Assembly: GCF_023167465.1 (NCBI RefSeq)
Contig: NZ_AP025698.1
Span: forward strand, 1,236,501-1,300,500
Source: Methanothermobacter tenebrarum
Lineage (GTDB): Archaea > Methanobacteriota > Methanobacteria > Methanobacteriales > DSM-23052
Direction: 5' to 3'
DNA length: 64,000 nt
The notes below the pieces were generated by a model. It ran no database searches and had not been told where the DNA came from. It worked only from the letters and a program-made list of their open reading frames with translations. Positions 16,111 to 25,502 of this stretch are shown here, piece by piece. The translations under genes were made by a program, and so were the position numbers. Within the stretch, counting starts at the first letter, position 1; every line of letters begins with the position of its first letter.

Positions 16111-17586
16111 TTATACTATCTTGTATCTTTGTAGGAGTAATAGCTCGTCTTTTGTGAGCTTTTTACCATCCTTGAATAATTTGTATATTTTTTCTGCCTT
16201 TTTCTTTTCCAGCATCCTCCTTTTGTGGGTTTTGGCCGTGTCCACCCTATCCATCCTTGATCTGATCCTCTTTATTTCAATGTTCGCTTGTTTTATCTTT
16301 TTTATGATCTTTTTTGACTCTTCATGTTTCTTTGATGCTAGTTTCATGAATTTCACGAACTCTTTATGGGCTTCATCTGCCCTGGCCCTTATCCTGTCTG
16401 TTTTCTGGAATTGTTCTATCATCTTTTCATGGTATTCCTGGGCTTCTTTGGAGAGTCCGACAACATTTTCATGGTATTTTTCTGATAATTTTTTAAGTTC
16501 AAGGGCTTTCTTTTGTGTTTTTTCATCTTCTTGTATTTTTGCCAGTTCTCTTCTGAGGTCGTTTGCCCTGTTGACTAGTTCGTTTTCTTTTTTCATGTCT
16601 AGGACTTGTGTCTCTATTATCTTATCGATTTTTTTGATCTCATTCTCCAATTTTAAACGTTTTCTCCCAGTGGGTGACCATTTTAACTTGCGGATCTTCT
16701 TATTGGTTTCTTCTCTGAGTCTTTTGTTCTCTTCAACCATCTTATTTATTTCATTTCTCTTATCCCTGAATTCGAGGGCTAAATCCAGGTTTTCCTTAGC
16801 TTTCTTGTTGAGTTCGTCTCGGAGCTCTTTTTTTTCTTTAGCCTTCCTGTTGAATTCGTCCCTTTCCTCTAGTGTGGCTGAAAGTTTATCCTTGTATTCC
16901 CTTTTTTTGTCGAGGACTTCCTCGAGGCTTGCCTCATCGGCTTCTTCAAGTTCTTCTATGAAGGGTATTATCTCCTTGAGGTCCTTTTTCTCTACTATGG
17001 CATCTGCTTTTTCTTTGACTATTGGCTTGGCATTGAATGCTATGCCTAACTTGGCAGATTCTATCATGGATATGTCATTAGCACCATCACCTACAGCGAC
17101 GCACTCATCAAAACTGAAACCTTCCTCTTCTAATAGTTCCTGTAGGATCTCATATTTCGTCTTTTCTACAAGGGGTCCGGTAACTTTCCCTGTTAAAAGA
17201 CCATTTTTGTGGTGTAGTTTGTTACAGATTATATAATCTAGGTTCAATCTTTTACCTATTATATTCGCTACAATATCAAAGCTGCCTGTTATTGTGGCGA
17301 TCTTGTAGCCTTTCTCCTTGAGCTCTTGGATGGTTTCCTCGGCGCCTTTCATCAGTGGGAGTTTATGGGCCAATTTTTTTATATCATCCACTTTGGCTCC
17401 TTTGAGTAGTTTCACCCTTTCTTCTATTGATTCTTTGAAGTCCATTTCCCCTTCCATGGCCCTTTTTGTGAGTTCCATTATCTTTTTCTCAACTCCCACT
17501 AGTTTTCCGATTTCATCTATGGCTTCCGCGTCTATTATAACATTATCAAGGTCGAAGACTACAAGTTTAATCAATAATATCACCAT
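16111..17586 (-). CDS. serB: Phosphoserine phosphatase-like HAD domain fused to a long coiled coil
   Basis: The first 210 residues are a HAD phosphatase like SerB: motif I FDLDNVIID (about 9-17), motif II TITGSFD, motif III Lys near EKTKYEI and motif IV VGDGANDISM. Residues about 220-491 are almost entirely Lys/Glu/Arg heptad-like helix with repeats such as KAKEKKELRDELNKKAKEN, ending ELLLLQRYKIV. The phosphatase should act in serine synthesis; the coiled coil is an extra. TBP is directly upstream with a TAATG junction, so both are on one mRNA. The coiled coil resembles COG1340-type proteins. Confidence 0.82.
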   Translation of the reverse strand: MVILLIKLVVFDLDNVIIDAEAIDEIGKLVGVEKKIMELTKRAMEGEMDFKESIEERVKLLKGAKVDDIKKLAHKLPLMKGAEETIQELKEKGYKIATITGSFDIVANIIGKRLNLDYIICNKLHHKNGLLTGKVTGPLVEKTKYEILQELLEEEGFSFDECVAVGDGANDISMIESAKLGIAFNAKPIVKEKADAIVEKKDLKEIIPFIEELEEADEASLEEVLDKKREYKDKLSATLEERDEFNRKAKEKKELRDELNKKAKENLDLALEFRDKRNEINKMVEENKRLREETNKKIRKLKWSPTGRKRLKLENEIKKIDKIIETQVLDMKKENELVNRANDLRRELAKIQEDEKTQKKALELKKLSEKYHENVVGLSKEAQEYHEKMIEQFQKTDRIRARADEAHKEFVKFMKLASKKHEESKKIIKKIKQANIEIKRIRSRMDRVDTAKTHKRRMLEKKKAEKIYKLFKDGKKLTKDELLLLQRYKIV

Positions 17587-18131
17587 TAAATAAGATCCAA
17601 CTCAGCGAGGCGGGCTTTTGTCCTTTCAACGCCAAGCTTAGCATCCTCAGCACTCTTAGCCCCTGTGCAGACAACTTTACCGGATCCGAAGAGTAAAAGG
17701 ACAACCTTAGGATCATCCAGACGGTATACGAGTCCCGGGAACTGTTCAGGTTCGTATTCGGTGTTTTCAAGGCCAAGGGTCACGGCTTCTAGGTTGAGTG
17801 GTTTTCCCAGGTTGGCTGAGGCTACTATGTTCTGTATTTTGATCTCGAAATCCTCTGGGATTTCAGGATCCATTGTCCTCATTTTATCTACTGTTATCTT
17901 TATGGCCCTTTTGGAATCTTCGATTGATTTTGCACCGGTACATACTAGTTTACCTGAGCCGAATATTAGGGCTGCTGTCTTCGGATTCTTCAACTTATAT
18001 ACGAGTCCCGGGAACTGTTCTCGGTTAAAATCAACGTTTTTAAGCGCTTTTGACACTCTTGTGAGGTCTATGGATTTTCCAAGGGTTGCAGAGGCTACTA
18101 TATTCTCTATTTTAATATCTATATCATTCAA
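17586..18131 (-). CDS. tbp: TATA-box binding protein
   Basis: General transcription factor. The 181 residues are two direct repeats of about 90, each with the signature QFPGLVYxLxxPKxxxLIFGSGKxVCTGAKS (LVYKLKNPKTAALIFGSG and LVYRLDDPKVVLLLFGSG), forming the saddle. The start is TTG with GGGAGG about eight bases upstream. It shares a transcript with serB. Confidence 0.97.
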   Translation of the reverse strand: MNDIDIKIENIVASATLGKSIDLTRVSKALKNVDFNREQFPGLVYKLKNPKTAALIFGSGKLVCTGAKSIEDSKRAIKITVDKMRTMDPEIPEDFEIKIQNIVASANLGKPLNLEAVTLGLENTEYEPEQFPGLVYRLDDPKVVLLLFGSGKVVCTGAKSAEDAKLGVERTKARLAELDLI

Positions 18132-18172
18132 TTATTATACCTCCCTGTGAAGTTGAAAGTATACATTGGACT

Positions 18173-18182
18173 CTTATAAACG
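18173..18182 (-). promoter_or_regulatory. TATA element of tbp
   Basis: On the minus strand GTTTATAAG lies about 45 bases upstream of the tbp TTG, the right range for a short-leader transcript. Confidence 0.45.
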
Positions 18183-18290
18183 CTAAATTATATAATATTA
18201 TAAGTACTAAAAATTGATTACTACCAAATCCCAATTTTTTATTATATCCTCTGATTTAAAATTTTTCAAACAAATCCATGAAAGATTATA

Positions 18291-18305
18291 ATAATATATA
18301 AAATA
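18291..18305 (+). promoter_or_regulatory. TATA element of the CYTH-aks operon
   Basis: ATAATATATAAAATA lies about 50 bases before the TTG start of the CYTH gene. The 220-base divergent region to tbp is very AT-rich and shows no further structure I can name. Confidence 0.45.
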
Positions 18306-18351
18306 TCCCATAAACTAATAAAAAAATCACATGAAGGACTGGTGAACATCC

Positions 18352-18870
18352 TTGATAGAAGTGGAAGTAAAAGCCAAAACAGACCCCACCATAAAAGAGA
18401 AACTCGAATCCATCGGAGCCCGGAAGATCAGAACAGAAAAACAAGAAGACATATACTTCAACGCACCCCACAAAGACTTCAAAATCACAGACGAAGCCCT
18501 AAGGATAAGAAAAACGCCAACGAAAGCCCTCCTAACATACAAAGGACCTAAAATAGATGAAAAAAGCAAAACCCGACAAGAAATAGAAACAGAAATCCCA
18601 AACCCCAAGAAGATGACAAGAATACTAGAATCTCTAGGATTCAAAAAAGCACACAAAGTAGTGAAAGAAAGAGAAATATACCAACTAGACGATTTCAAAG
18701 CCACAATAGATAAAGTCAAAGGCCTTGGAACCTACATCGAAATAGAAAAAGATATAAAAGAAAATGAAGACTATGCTGAAATACTCAACAAAATCTACAA
18801 AATCTACAAAAAACTAGGAATCCAAAAAGGATTCCAAAGAAAATCATACCTCGAACTACTCCTAGAATGA
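18352..18870 (+). CDS. CYTH-domain protein (class IV adenylate cyclase-like, CyaB)
   Basis: A 172-residue CYTH/triphosphate tunnel protein. It begins IEVEVKAK, the ExExK metal and phosphate motif, and has charged strands such as LRIRKT, LLTYKGPK, REIYQLDDF and YIEIEKD. The family includes adenylate cyclases and triphosphatases; in archaea the activity is uncertain. The start is TTG 18352 with GGTGA six bases upstream. Its stop overlaps the aksA ATG as ATGA, so it is translationally coupled to coenzyme B genes without an obvious reason. Confidence 0.85.
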   Translation: MIEVEVKAKTDPTIKEKLESIGARKIRTEKQEDIYFNAPHKDFKITDEALRIRKTPTKALLTYKGPKIDEKSKTRQEIETEIPNPKKMTRILESLGFKKAHKVVKEREIYQLDDFKATIDKVKGLGTYIEIEKDIKENEDYAEILNKIYKIYKKLGIQKGFQRKSYLELLLE

Positions 18871-20078
18871 TACCCCACACACATAAGGATCTAGGTGATC
18901 ATTTGAAATACTTCGTAAGCCCCTTCAACAAAAAAATAAAATTAAAATTCCCAGAAAAAATCACAATCTATGACACCACCCTAAGAGACGGAGAACAGAC
19001 ACCAGGAGTCTGCCTAGGAACAAAAGAAAAACTAGCAATAGCAAGAAAACTCGACGAACTAGGAATACACCAAATAGAAGCGGGCTTCCCAGTAGTCTCC
19101 GAAGAAGAAAGAAGATCGGTTAAAAAGATCGCGAATGAAGGCCTAAACGCCGAGATACTCGCATTATCGCGTACAAAAAAAGAAGACATAGAAACGGCCA
19201 TAGACTGCGACGTAGACGGGATAATCACCTTCATAGCCACATCAGACCTACACCTCAAACACAAACTAAAACTAACAAAAGAACAAGCACTAAACATCTG
19301 CATGAAATCACTAGAATACGCCAAAGACCATGGAATATTCGTAGCATTCTCAGCCGAGGACGCCACAAGAACCGACCTAGACTTCCTGAAAAAAATCTAT
19401 AAAAAAGCCGAAGACTACGGAGCCGACCGAATCCACATAGCAGACACAGTAGGCGCCATCACACCCCAGGGCATGCAATTCCTCGTAAAAGAACTCAAAA
19501 AATTCCTCAACACCGAAATAGCACTACACTGCCACAACGACTTCGGACTCGCAGTCGCGAACTCGATCACCGGCCTACTAGCCGGAGCAGATGCAATATC
19601 CACCACAGTCAACGGGATAGGTGAAAGAGCAGGGAACACACCCCTAGAAGAACTAATAATGGCCCTCCTAATCCTATATGGAATAGGCCTAGGATTCAAC
19701 ATAAAAGTACTCTGCGAACTATCCAAACTCGTGGAAAAATACACACACATGAAAGTCCCAGAAAACAAACCAATAGTAGGAAAAAACGTCTTCAGACACG
19801 AATCAGGAATACACGTAGACGCAGTCCTAGAAGAACCACTAACATATGAACCATTCCTACCCGAACTTATAGGACACAAAAGAAAGATAGTCCTAGGCAA
19901 ACACTCAGGATGCAGAGCAGTTAAAGCAAAACTCAAAGAATACGGGATAGAAGTAACACGAGACGAACTCTGCAAAATAGTGGAAGAAGTTAAAAAAGCC
20001 CGAGAAAAAGGAAGATTCATAAATGATAAACTATTTAAAGAAATCATAAGTTCCGTAAAAGGACCAGTAGACATGTAG
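18867..20078 (+). CDS. aksA: Homocitrate synthase, probably AksA (2-isopropylmalate synthase family)
   Basis: Condenses acetyl-CoA with 2-oxoglutarate and longer 2-oxoacids during coenzyme B side-chain synthesis. The 403 residues carry the family motifs TTLRDGEQTPGV (about 36-47), the metal site HCHNDFG (about 222-228) and GERAGNTPLEEL. The C-terminal LeuA-type allosteric domain is missing, as in AksA/CimA-NifV types. The next gene encodes a homoaconitase-like large subunit, which supports Aks over LeuA. Citramalate synthase is the main alternative. Confidence 0.82.
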   Translation: MIPHTHKDLGDHLKYFVSPFNKKIKLKFPEKITIYDTTLRDGEQTPGVCLGTKEKLAIARKLDELGIHQIEAGFPVVSEEERRSVKKIANEGLNAEILALSRTKKEDIETAIDCDVDGIITFIATSDLHLKHKLKLTKEQALNICMKSLEYAKDHGIFVAFSAEDATRTDLDFLKKIYKKAEDYGADRIHIADTVGAITPQGMQFLVKELKKFLNTEIALHCHNDFGLAVANSITGLLAGADAISTTVNGIGERAGNTPLEELIMALLILYGIGLGFNIKVLCELSKLVEKYTHMKVPENKPIVGKNVFRHESGIHVDAVLEEPLTYEPFLPELIGHKRKIVLGKHSGCRAVKAKLKEYGIEVTRDELCKIVEEVKKAREKGRFINDKLFKEIISSVKGPVDM

Positions 20079-20087
20079 TGATCCCCC

Positions 20088-21347
20088 ATGAACATAACCG
20101 AAAAAATAATAGCCAAAGCCGCGGGTAAAAAAGAAGTACAAGCCGGCGAAATCATCCAAGTCAACGTCGACCTTGCAATGACACACGACGGTACAAGCCC
20201 GCCCACAATCCAAACCTTCAAAAAAATAGCCGAAAAAACAGGACAAAAAAGAGTGTGGAACCCGAAAAAGATAGTAATAGTCTACGACCACAACATACCA
20301 CCAAACAACATCGGAGCGGCTGAATTCCAAAAGATAACACGAGAATTCGCAAAAGAACAGAAAATAGAAAACATCTTCAAACACGGAGAAGGCATATGCC
20401 ACCAAGTACTCCCAGAAAAAGGATTCATAAAACCTGGAACCGTCATAATAGGAGCCGACTCACACACATGCACCTACGGGGCATTCGGAGCATTCGCCAC
20501 TGGAATGGGCGCCACTGACATGGCCATGATATTCGCCACCGGCAAAACATGGCTAAGAGTCCCAGAGTCGATGAAAATAGAAGTCGAGGGCAGATTCCAA
20601 GAAAATGTAACAGCCAAAGACCTCATATTACACATCATAGGAAAACTCGGAGTCGACGGGGCAACCTACAAATCCATCGAATTCACAGGAGAAACCATTA
20701 AAGGACTCAGCGTCCCGGAGAGAATGACCATCTGCAACATGACAGTAGAAATGGGGGCCAAAAACGGGATAATAGAACCCAACAAGGCCACCATAGAATA
20801 CCTTAAAAAAAGACTCCCCAACGGGAAATTCAAAATCTACACACCAGATCCCAATCATGATTACCACGAAGAATTCTACTTTAACATAGACGATCTTGAA
20901 CCACAAATAGCATGTCCAAACTCAGTTGACAACGTCAAAGATGCCAAAAGTGTCCTCGGGACGCATATAGATGAAGCATTCCTAGGTTCTTGCACAAATG
21001 GGAGATTCAAAGACCTTAAAATGGCGGCGGAGATACTGAAAGATGAAAAAATACACGAGGACGTGAGGATGATAATAGTCCCAGCATCCTCAGAAATCTA
21101 CCTTAAAGCCCTGAAAAAAGGCCTAATAAAAATCTTCATAGACGCGGGGGCAATAGTATGCAACCCAGGCTGCGGCCCATGCCTCGGAGCCCACATGGGA
21201 GTCCTAGGCCCCGGAGAAGTTTGCATATCCACCAGTAACAGGAACTTCCAAGGGCGCATGGGAGACCCCAAATCAAAAGTCTACCTCGCAAACCCCATAA
21301 TAGTAGCCCAGTCAGCCATCAAAGGCGAAATATCCATACCAGAATAA
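20088..21347 (+). CDS. aksD: Homoaconitase/3-isopropylmalate dehydratase large subunit
   Basis: Binds the catalytic 4Fe-4S cluster and dehydrates/hydrates homocitrate-type acids. The 419 residues include GADSHTCTYGAFG, GSCTNGR and CNPGCGPCLGAHMG, the last two supplying the cluster Cys residues (about 304, 364 and 367). It lies 9 bases after aksA, so I assign it to coenzyme B synthesis, though the sequence alone does not separate AksD from LeuC. The small subunit gene is not in the window. Confidence 0.85.
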   Translation: MNITEKIIAKAAGKKEVQAGEIIQVNVDLAMTHDGTSPPTIQTFKKIAEKTGQKRVWNPKKIVIVYDHNIPPNNIGAAEFQKITREFAKEQKIENIFKHGEGICHQVLPEKGFIKPGTVIIGADSHTCTYGAFGAFATGMGATDMAMIFATGKTWLRVPESMKIEVEGRFQENVTAKDLILHIIGKLGVDGATYKSIEFTGETIKGLSVPERMTICNMTVEMGAKNGIIEPNKATIEYLKKRLPNGKFKIYTPDPNHDYHEEFYFNIDDLEPQIACPNSVDNVKDAKSVLGTHIDEAFLGSCTNGRFKDLKMAAEILKDEKIHEDVRMIIVPASSEIYLKALKKGLIKIFIDAGAIVCNPGCGPCLGAHMGVLGPGEVCISTSNRNFQGRMGDPKSKVYLANPIIVAQSAIKGEISIPE

Positions 21348-21363
21348 TAGAAGGGGATATGGA

Positions 21364-21897
21364 ATGGATATAGATGTTGTGGAGGAAATCAAAAGACTTG
21401 AAAGAGTAATAGGCCCTCTTTCAAACACCCAAAAGATACTACTAGCAACAGATGGTTCAGTTACAAGAATACTCGACGTCATATTCGGGAAAGTGAATAT
21501 AAAAACCCTAGTACAAGAGTTTAGAGAAGCCAGCGAAGAAATCGCTGAAAAACTTGACATAGCCGCTGGAGAAAAAATAAACTACAGAATAGTCTTAATT
21601 GGTAACAAAGAACCCCTCATACACGCGATATCATACATCCCCCTCGCAAGATTAAACAACGATTTTAAAGAAGATCTGATAAGGGCAGACATACCAATCG
21701 GGAAAATACTCCGCAAACATAACATCGAATCAAGAAGAGAAGTGGAAAAAATAGACATCCAAGAACCTACAAGAGAACTCAAAAAAATATTCAACACCGA
21801 CTCATTAATGTTAACACGCACATACAACATCATACACAAAGACAAAATCCTAATAAGGATAAAAGAAACATTCCCCATCACATACTTCAAAAAATAG
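21364..21897 (+). CDS. DUF98 / chorismate lyase-like protein
   Basis: A 177-residue protein of the UbiC-like fold: it opens with an IERL-type helix, then LSNTQKILLATDGSVTRILD and ends in LTRTYNIIHKDKILIRIKETFP, features I associate with DUF98. In methanogens this family has been proposed to make 4-hydroxybenzoate from chorismate for methanopterin. Here it follows the aks genes by 16 bases, so the operon would feed two methanogenesis cofactors. The assignment of activity is inference. Confidence 0.65.
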   Translation: MDIDVVEEIKRLERVIGPLSNTQKILLATDGSVTRILDVIFGKVNIKTLVQEFREASEEIAEKLDIAAGEKINYRIVLIGNKEPLIHAISYIPLARLNNDFKEDLIRADIPIGKILRKHNIESRREVEKIDIQEPTRELKKIFNTDSLMLTRTYNIIHKDKILIRIKETFPITYFKK

Positions 21898-21925
21898 GAT
21901 TTTTGAAACCCTTGAGGTTATAAAT

Positions 21926-22912
21926 ATGGGTGTTAAACTCAAGGATATAATATACGCCTCTAAGATAAAAATCGAGGACTTGAATGGGCGCATTATAGCA
22001 ATCGACGCCCCAAACACCATATACCAGTTCCTCTCCAGTATAAGGCAGAAGGATGGAACACCCCTAATGGACAGAAAAGGCAGAATAACATCACATCTCA
22101 GCGGCATACTCTACAGAACCTCAGCAATCATAGAAAAGGGCATAAAAGTAGTCTACGTATTCGATGGTAAAAGCCCACATTTAAAAATGGAAACAATCAC
22201 AAAAAGGAAATCTGTAAGAGTTGAAGCCGAAAAAAAATGGAAGGAAGCCCTCAGAGAAGGAGAAATCGAAGAAGCCAGAAAATATGCTGTAAGATCCGCC
22301 AGGATATCCCCTGAGATAATATCCACTTCAAAAAAACTTCTAGACCTGATGGGAGTCCCATTCGTTGAAGCACCAGCAGAAGGCGAAGCCCAAGCATCCC
22401 ACATCGTCCAGAAAGGTGACGCATGGGCGGTCGCCTCACAAGACTACGACTGCCTATTATTCGGGGCTCCACGAATCATCAGAAACCTCGCCGTCACCGG
22501 CAGAGCACACGAACTAGAACTCCTAGAATTAGAAACAATCCTGAAAAAATTAAAGATCACCAGAGAACAATTAGTCGACATGGCACTACTCATAGGCACA
22601 GACTTCAACAAGGGAATAAAAGGGATAGGACCAAAAAGCGCCCTCAAACTGATAAAAGAAAAAGGTAACATCTACAATGTACTAGAAGATCTAGGCGAAG
22701 AATTAGACGAAGAACCCGAAACTTTAAGGGAAATTTTCCTCAACCCAGAGGTTACAGACGACTACAAGCTCTCATGGAAGAGCCCCGACAAGGAGGGTAT
22801 TATAGAATTCCTCTGCCACGAGCACGGATTCTCAGAAGAAAGAGTGCGAAATGCCATAAAGAAAATGCAAGTTGAAAAATCTATCCAGAAAAGTTTGACA
22901 GACTGGTTCTAA
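21926..22912 (+). CDS. fen: Flap endonuclease FEN1
   Basis: Cuts 5' flaps in Okazaki-fragment and repair processing. The 328 residues start MGVKLKDI, and show the N and I nuclease domains with VYVFDGKSP, VEAPAEGEAQAS and ASQDYDCLLFG, the helix-hairpin-helix GTDFNKGIKGIGPKSAL, and a C-terminal PIP-box-like QKSLTDWF that binds PCNA. GAGGT precedes the ATG. The 3' end overlaps the convergent helicase gene by 32 bases. Confidence 0.97.
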   Translation: MGVKLKDIIYASKIKIEDLNGRIIAIDAPNTIYQFLSSIRQKDGTPLMDRKGRITSHLSGILYRTSAIIEKGIKVVYVFDGKSPHLKMETITKRKSVRVEAEKKWKEALREGEIEEARKYAVRSARISPEIISTSKKLLDLMGVPFVEAPAEGEAQASHIVQKGDAWAVASQDYDCLLFGAPRIIRNLAVTGRAHELELLELETILKKLKITREQLVDMALLIGTDFNKGIKGIGPKSALKLIKEKGNIYNVLEDLGEELDEEPETLREIFLNPEVTDDYKLSWKSPDKEGIIEFLCHEHGFSEERVRNAIKKMQVEKSIQKSLTDWF

Positions 22913-24890
22913 CCGATTCCACCCCAAGCCTATAATAGAAGCCCCTACCAATAGAATACCTGATAAGCCTCCTATAGGATGGGTGCGCCTGGAGAGTATC
23001 CGAATCGCCTATAATCACAAGTTTTCTCCTCGCCCTTGTAAGTGAAACATTAAGACGTCTTAAATCACTGAGAAAGCCTATTCTACCCTCCTTGTTACTC
23101 CTCACCATGGATATTATTATAATCTCCTTTTCACGACCCTGATAACCATCAACAGTGTTAACCTCCACCTTAGCATGAGACGATATAAGATCCACCTGAT
23201 CATCATAGGGTGTTATAATACCAATATCAGAAGGTTTAACACCCCTTCTAATAAAAAAATTAGATACTATAACCGCAAGATCAGCCTCTAACTGATTCTG
23301 GAGCGAAGGCGACCCCTTAACCCTCCTCTCAAACTTGCCCTCCATATCAGCGGTGTCAATGAAAAGCAGAGGCTTCCCAGGGTCTAGAAGTTCCCTTCCA
23401 AGCTCCCACCCACAACTAGTATCATCTACAAGATCCTCTATAGTGAAATCCTCTAGGCCAGGCGCTGCCTTTATTCTATTATCATAAAACTCCATGTTAG
23501 GGAATTCCATCAACTGAGGGTTCATACGATACTGAACATCCAACATGTACGCCTTGTACGGGTACAATCTTATCAATTCTTCAAATAGCGTCTTCTCCAA
23601 TTCAACAGCATCCTGATTCAAAATAGTTGGAGGCAACTGTTTATGATCACCCGCCAAGACGAATCTTCCACCACGCGAAAGGGGGATGAGAATACTCGGT
23701 ATAGTGGCCTGGGAAGCCTCATCCACCACTATAAGATCGAAACTGACACCATCAAGGTATTCAAGGGCTGCTGATGAATTAGTTGAAAGTATAACAGGGG
23801 TCTCCTCTAGTATATCTGCCACTATATTATTTTCTATATCCTCCATCATCTGGTATAATCTATCTATCCTCCTGTTGGCTTTTATCCATTTTGCCATTGA
23901 AATCATGACATTTGGTGATATTCCCCTGCTACCCCTCCTTTTCATAGCATTTGCCAGTATCTGACGGTCGCTTAAACCCCTCCTAAGGGCTGGTGTGGGC
24001 TTATGATATTTCTCCCTTTCCCCTATCACCTCTTGGACTTTTTCCTCCAGTTCAGAGATCTTCTCATAATCTGGATGATTCTCCACCTTATAGGCTAGGC
24101 TTTTTTCTATGTTTTCCCTTGAAACCCTCTGTGGATGTCCAAGTCTCACACATTCAACTTTCCCATCCAATCCCTCTAGGATATTGTCCACGGCCATGTT
24201 ACTCTCCGCTGTTACGAGCAATTTCCCACCTCTTTTAACCTCCTGGAGTATGAGTTCGATGAGTGTTCTTGTCTTACCCGTGCCAAAGGGGCCGTGGATC
24301 AGGAAAAAATCCTTAGAGGCTAATGCCCTTGATATCGCCTCCCTCTGGGAGTTGTTAAGATTCTCATCTTCTAATTCGAATTCCACCCTCCTAACCTTTG
24401 TGGGCTTCCTCTTCCCTAGGAGGAACTCTAATACATTATAAGTGTTCCTGTTAAGTTTTTTCAGATTATCCTCCATCCGTTGGAATGTGATGTCATTAGC
24501 ATATAAGTCGATTCTAACATTTTTCAAAGCCCACCTTGGCACCCTTTCCAGGGCCACGATTATGAATCTGCCACCCTTCTGGGCCACGGTACCTGTAAGG
24601 TCGCTTCTAAGCGGGTTACCCCTACTTATAAGTACAAGATCCCCGACGCTTATCTCGGTTTCGATGGGTTTTTTCCTACCATACTTGACCAGGGTGAATC
24701 CAAGTTCCCTGCCAAGGACCTTCCCATCAAGGTTGTTAATAGCCCTACCTATCTTTTCACGCTTTGAAGCCGATAAACGCCTTATCTCCGAGATCATGGC
24801 CTCGATCTCGGCTTTTCTCTCCATTTCCACAAGTTCTAATAATCTTTTCACATATTCTTTGACTTTGATCTGCAAACCCCCCACACGCAC
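22881..24890 (-). CDS. SF1 DNA/RNA helicase, IGHMBP2/UPF1-like
   Basis: A 669-residue superfamily 1B helicase: motif I HGPFGTGKTRT (about 197-207), motif Ia VTAESNMAVD, motif II VVDEASQATIP, motif III LAGDHKQLPP, motif V VDGYQGREKEI and motif VI NVSLTRARR. An insertion domain precedes motif I, as in IGHMBP2. The start is uncertain: GTG 24890 or GTG 24884, with a GGGGGG run just inside. The N-terminal 100 residues are charged helix. Role is probably replication or R-loop handling; the convergent fen gene may be coincidental. Confidence 0.88.
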   Translation of the reverse strand: MRVGGLQIKVKEYVKRLLELVEMERKAEIEAMISEIRRLSASKREKIGRAINNLDGKVLGRELGFTLVKYGRKKPIETEISVGDLVLISRGNPLRSDLTGTVAQKGGRFIIVALERVPRWALKNVRIDLYANDITFQRMEDNLKKLNRNTYNVLEFLLGKRKPTKVRRVEFELEDENLNNSQREAISRALASKDFFLIHGPFGTGKTRTLIELILQEVKRGGKLLVTAESNMAVDNILEGLDGKVECVRLGHPQRVSRENIEKSLAYKVENHPDYEKISELEEKVQEVIGEREKYHKPTPALRRGLSDRQILANAMKRRGSRGISPNVMISMAKWIKANRRIDRLYQMMEDIENNIVADILEETPVILSTNSSAALEYLDGVSFDLIVVDEASQATIPSILIPLSRGGRFVLAGDHKQLPPTILNQDAVELEKTLFEELIRLYPYKAYMLDVQYRMNPQLMEFPNMEFYDNRIKAAPGLEDFTIEDLVDDTSCGWELGRELLDPGKPLLFIDTADMEGKFERRVKGSPSLQNQLEADLAVIVSNFFIRRGVKPSDIGIITPYDDQVDLISSHAKVEVNTVDGYQGREKEIIIISMVRSNKEGRIGFLSDLRRLNVSLTRARRKLVIIGDSDTLQAHPSYRRLIRYSIGRGFYYRLGVESVRTSLSNFSG

Positions 24891-25502
24891 TTAGAATGGT
24901 GGATAATCTCCGAAAAATTCTATAGCATATCTTCTTGCAGTTTCAACCTGTTCAGGGTATCTTTTTGCAAGTTTTTCCTCCAACTCTGGACGGTCTTTTA
25001 TCGAAGCTATGACCTTTAAAATATTGGTATAGGTTTCAAGGGCTTCAGTGTCTATTTTATCGTGGATGCATGGCATTTCAAGGGTGATGCAAACATCAGC
25101 CCGTTTAAAAAAGCTAGTCCTTATATGAGGGGATACCGAGCCTATTAGAACACCATTTTCCAATTCAATAAGGGGCGGTACCCCCATCTTCCTTTTACGA
25201 TCCGGGTCTATAAGTCCCCTATAATCCTTGTAACAGTGTGCTTCAACATAAATGGATGGCCTATAATATTCTATTAATGAGATTATCTCCCTTCCCTGTC
25301 TTGTATTATAATATGACCTTTCCAATGTGCTGAGGTAAAATGTCGGATCGCAATTATAGATTATAAGTTTACCATCCTTCACATCCTCAAAACTCAATAG
25401 CCTGAGGGCTTTTATTGTTGTAAGACCCTCCCTTCCATGCAAGCCCCCTACAAATAATCTTCTCGGCTCATCCCCCTTTTCTATCAGCCTGAAGAAACTC
25501 AT
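24891..25502 (-). CDS. DUF2119 protein, M14/AstE-like metallohydrolase fold
   Basis: A 203-residue protein of the methanogen family DUF2119. I see an M14-type pattern: GGLHGREG gives His22-x-x-Glu25, NCDP follows at 50-53, EAHCYK gives His89, and CITLEMP places a Glu at 142, in the order of zinc ligands and general base in aspartoacylase/carboxypeptidase enzymes. The ATG at 25502 overlaps the stop of the hydrolase gene upstream as ATGA. Tight coupling suggests it acts on the same pathway, perhaps on a homocysteine-related amide. No function is proven. Confidence 0.65.
   Translation of the reverse strand: MSFFRLIEKGDEPRRLFVGGLHGREGLTTIKALRLLSFEDVKDGKLIIYNCDPTFYLSTLERSYYNTRQGREIISLIEYYRPSIYVEAHCYKDYRGLIDPDRKRKMGVPPLIELENGVLIGSVSPHIRTSFFKRADVCITLEMPCIHDKIDTEALETYTNILKVIASIKDRPELEEKLAKRYPEQVETARRYAIEFFGDYPPF

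Noticed and set aside
20031..20405. Minus-strand open frames across the aksA-aksD junction
   Set aside because: They have aromatic-rich nonsense translations and lie antisense to two conserved genes.
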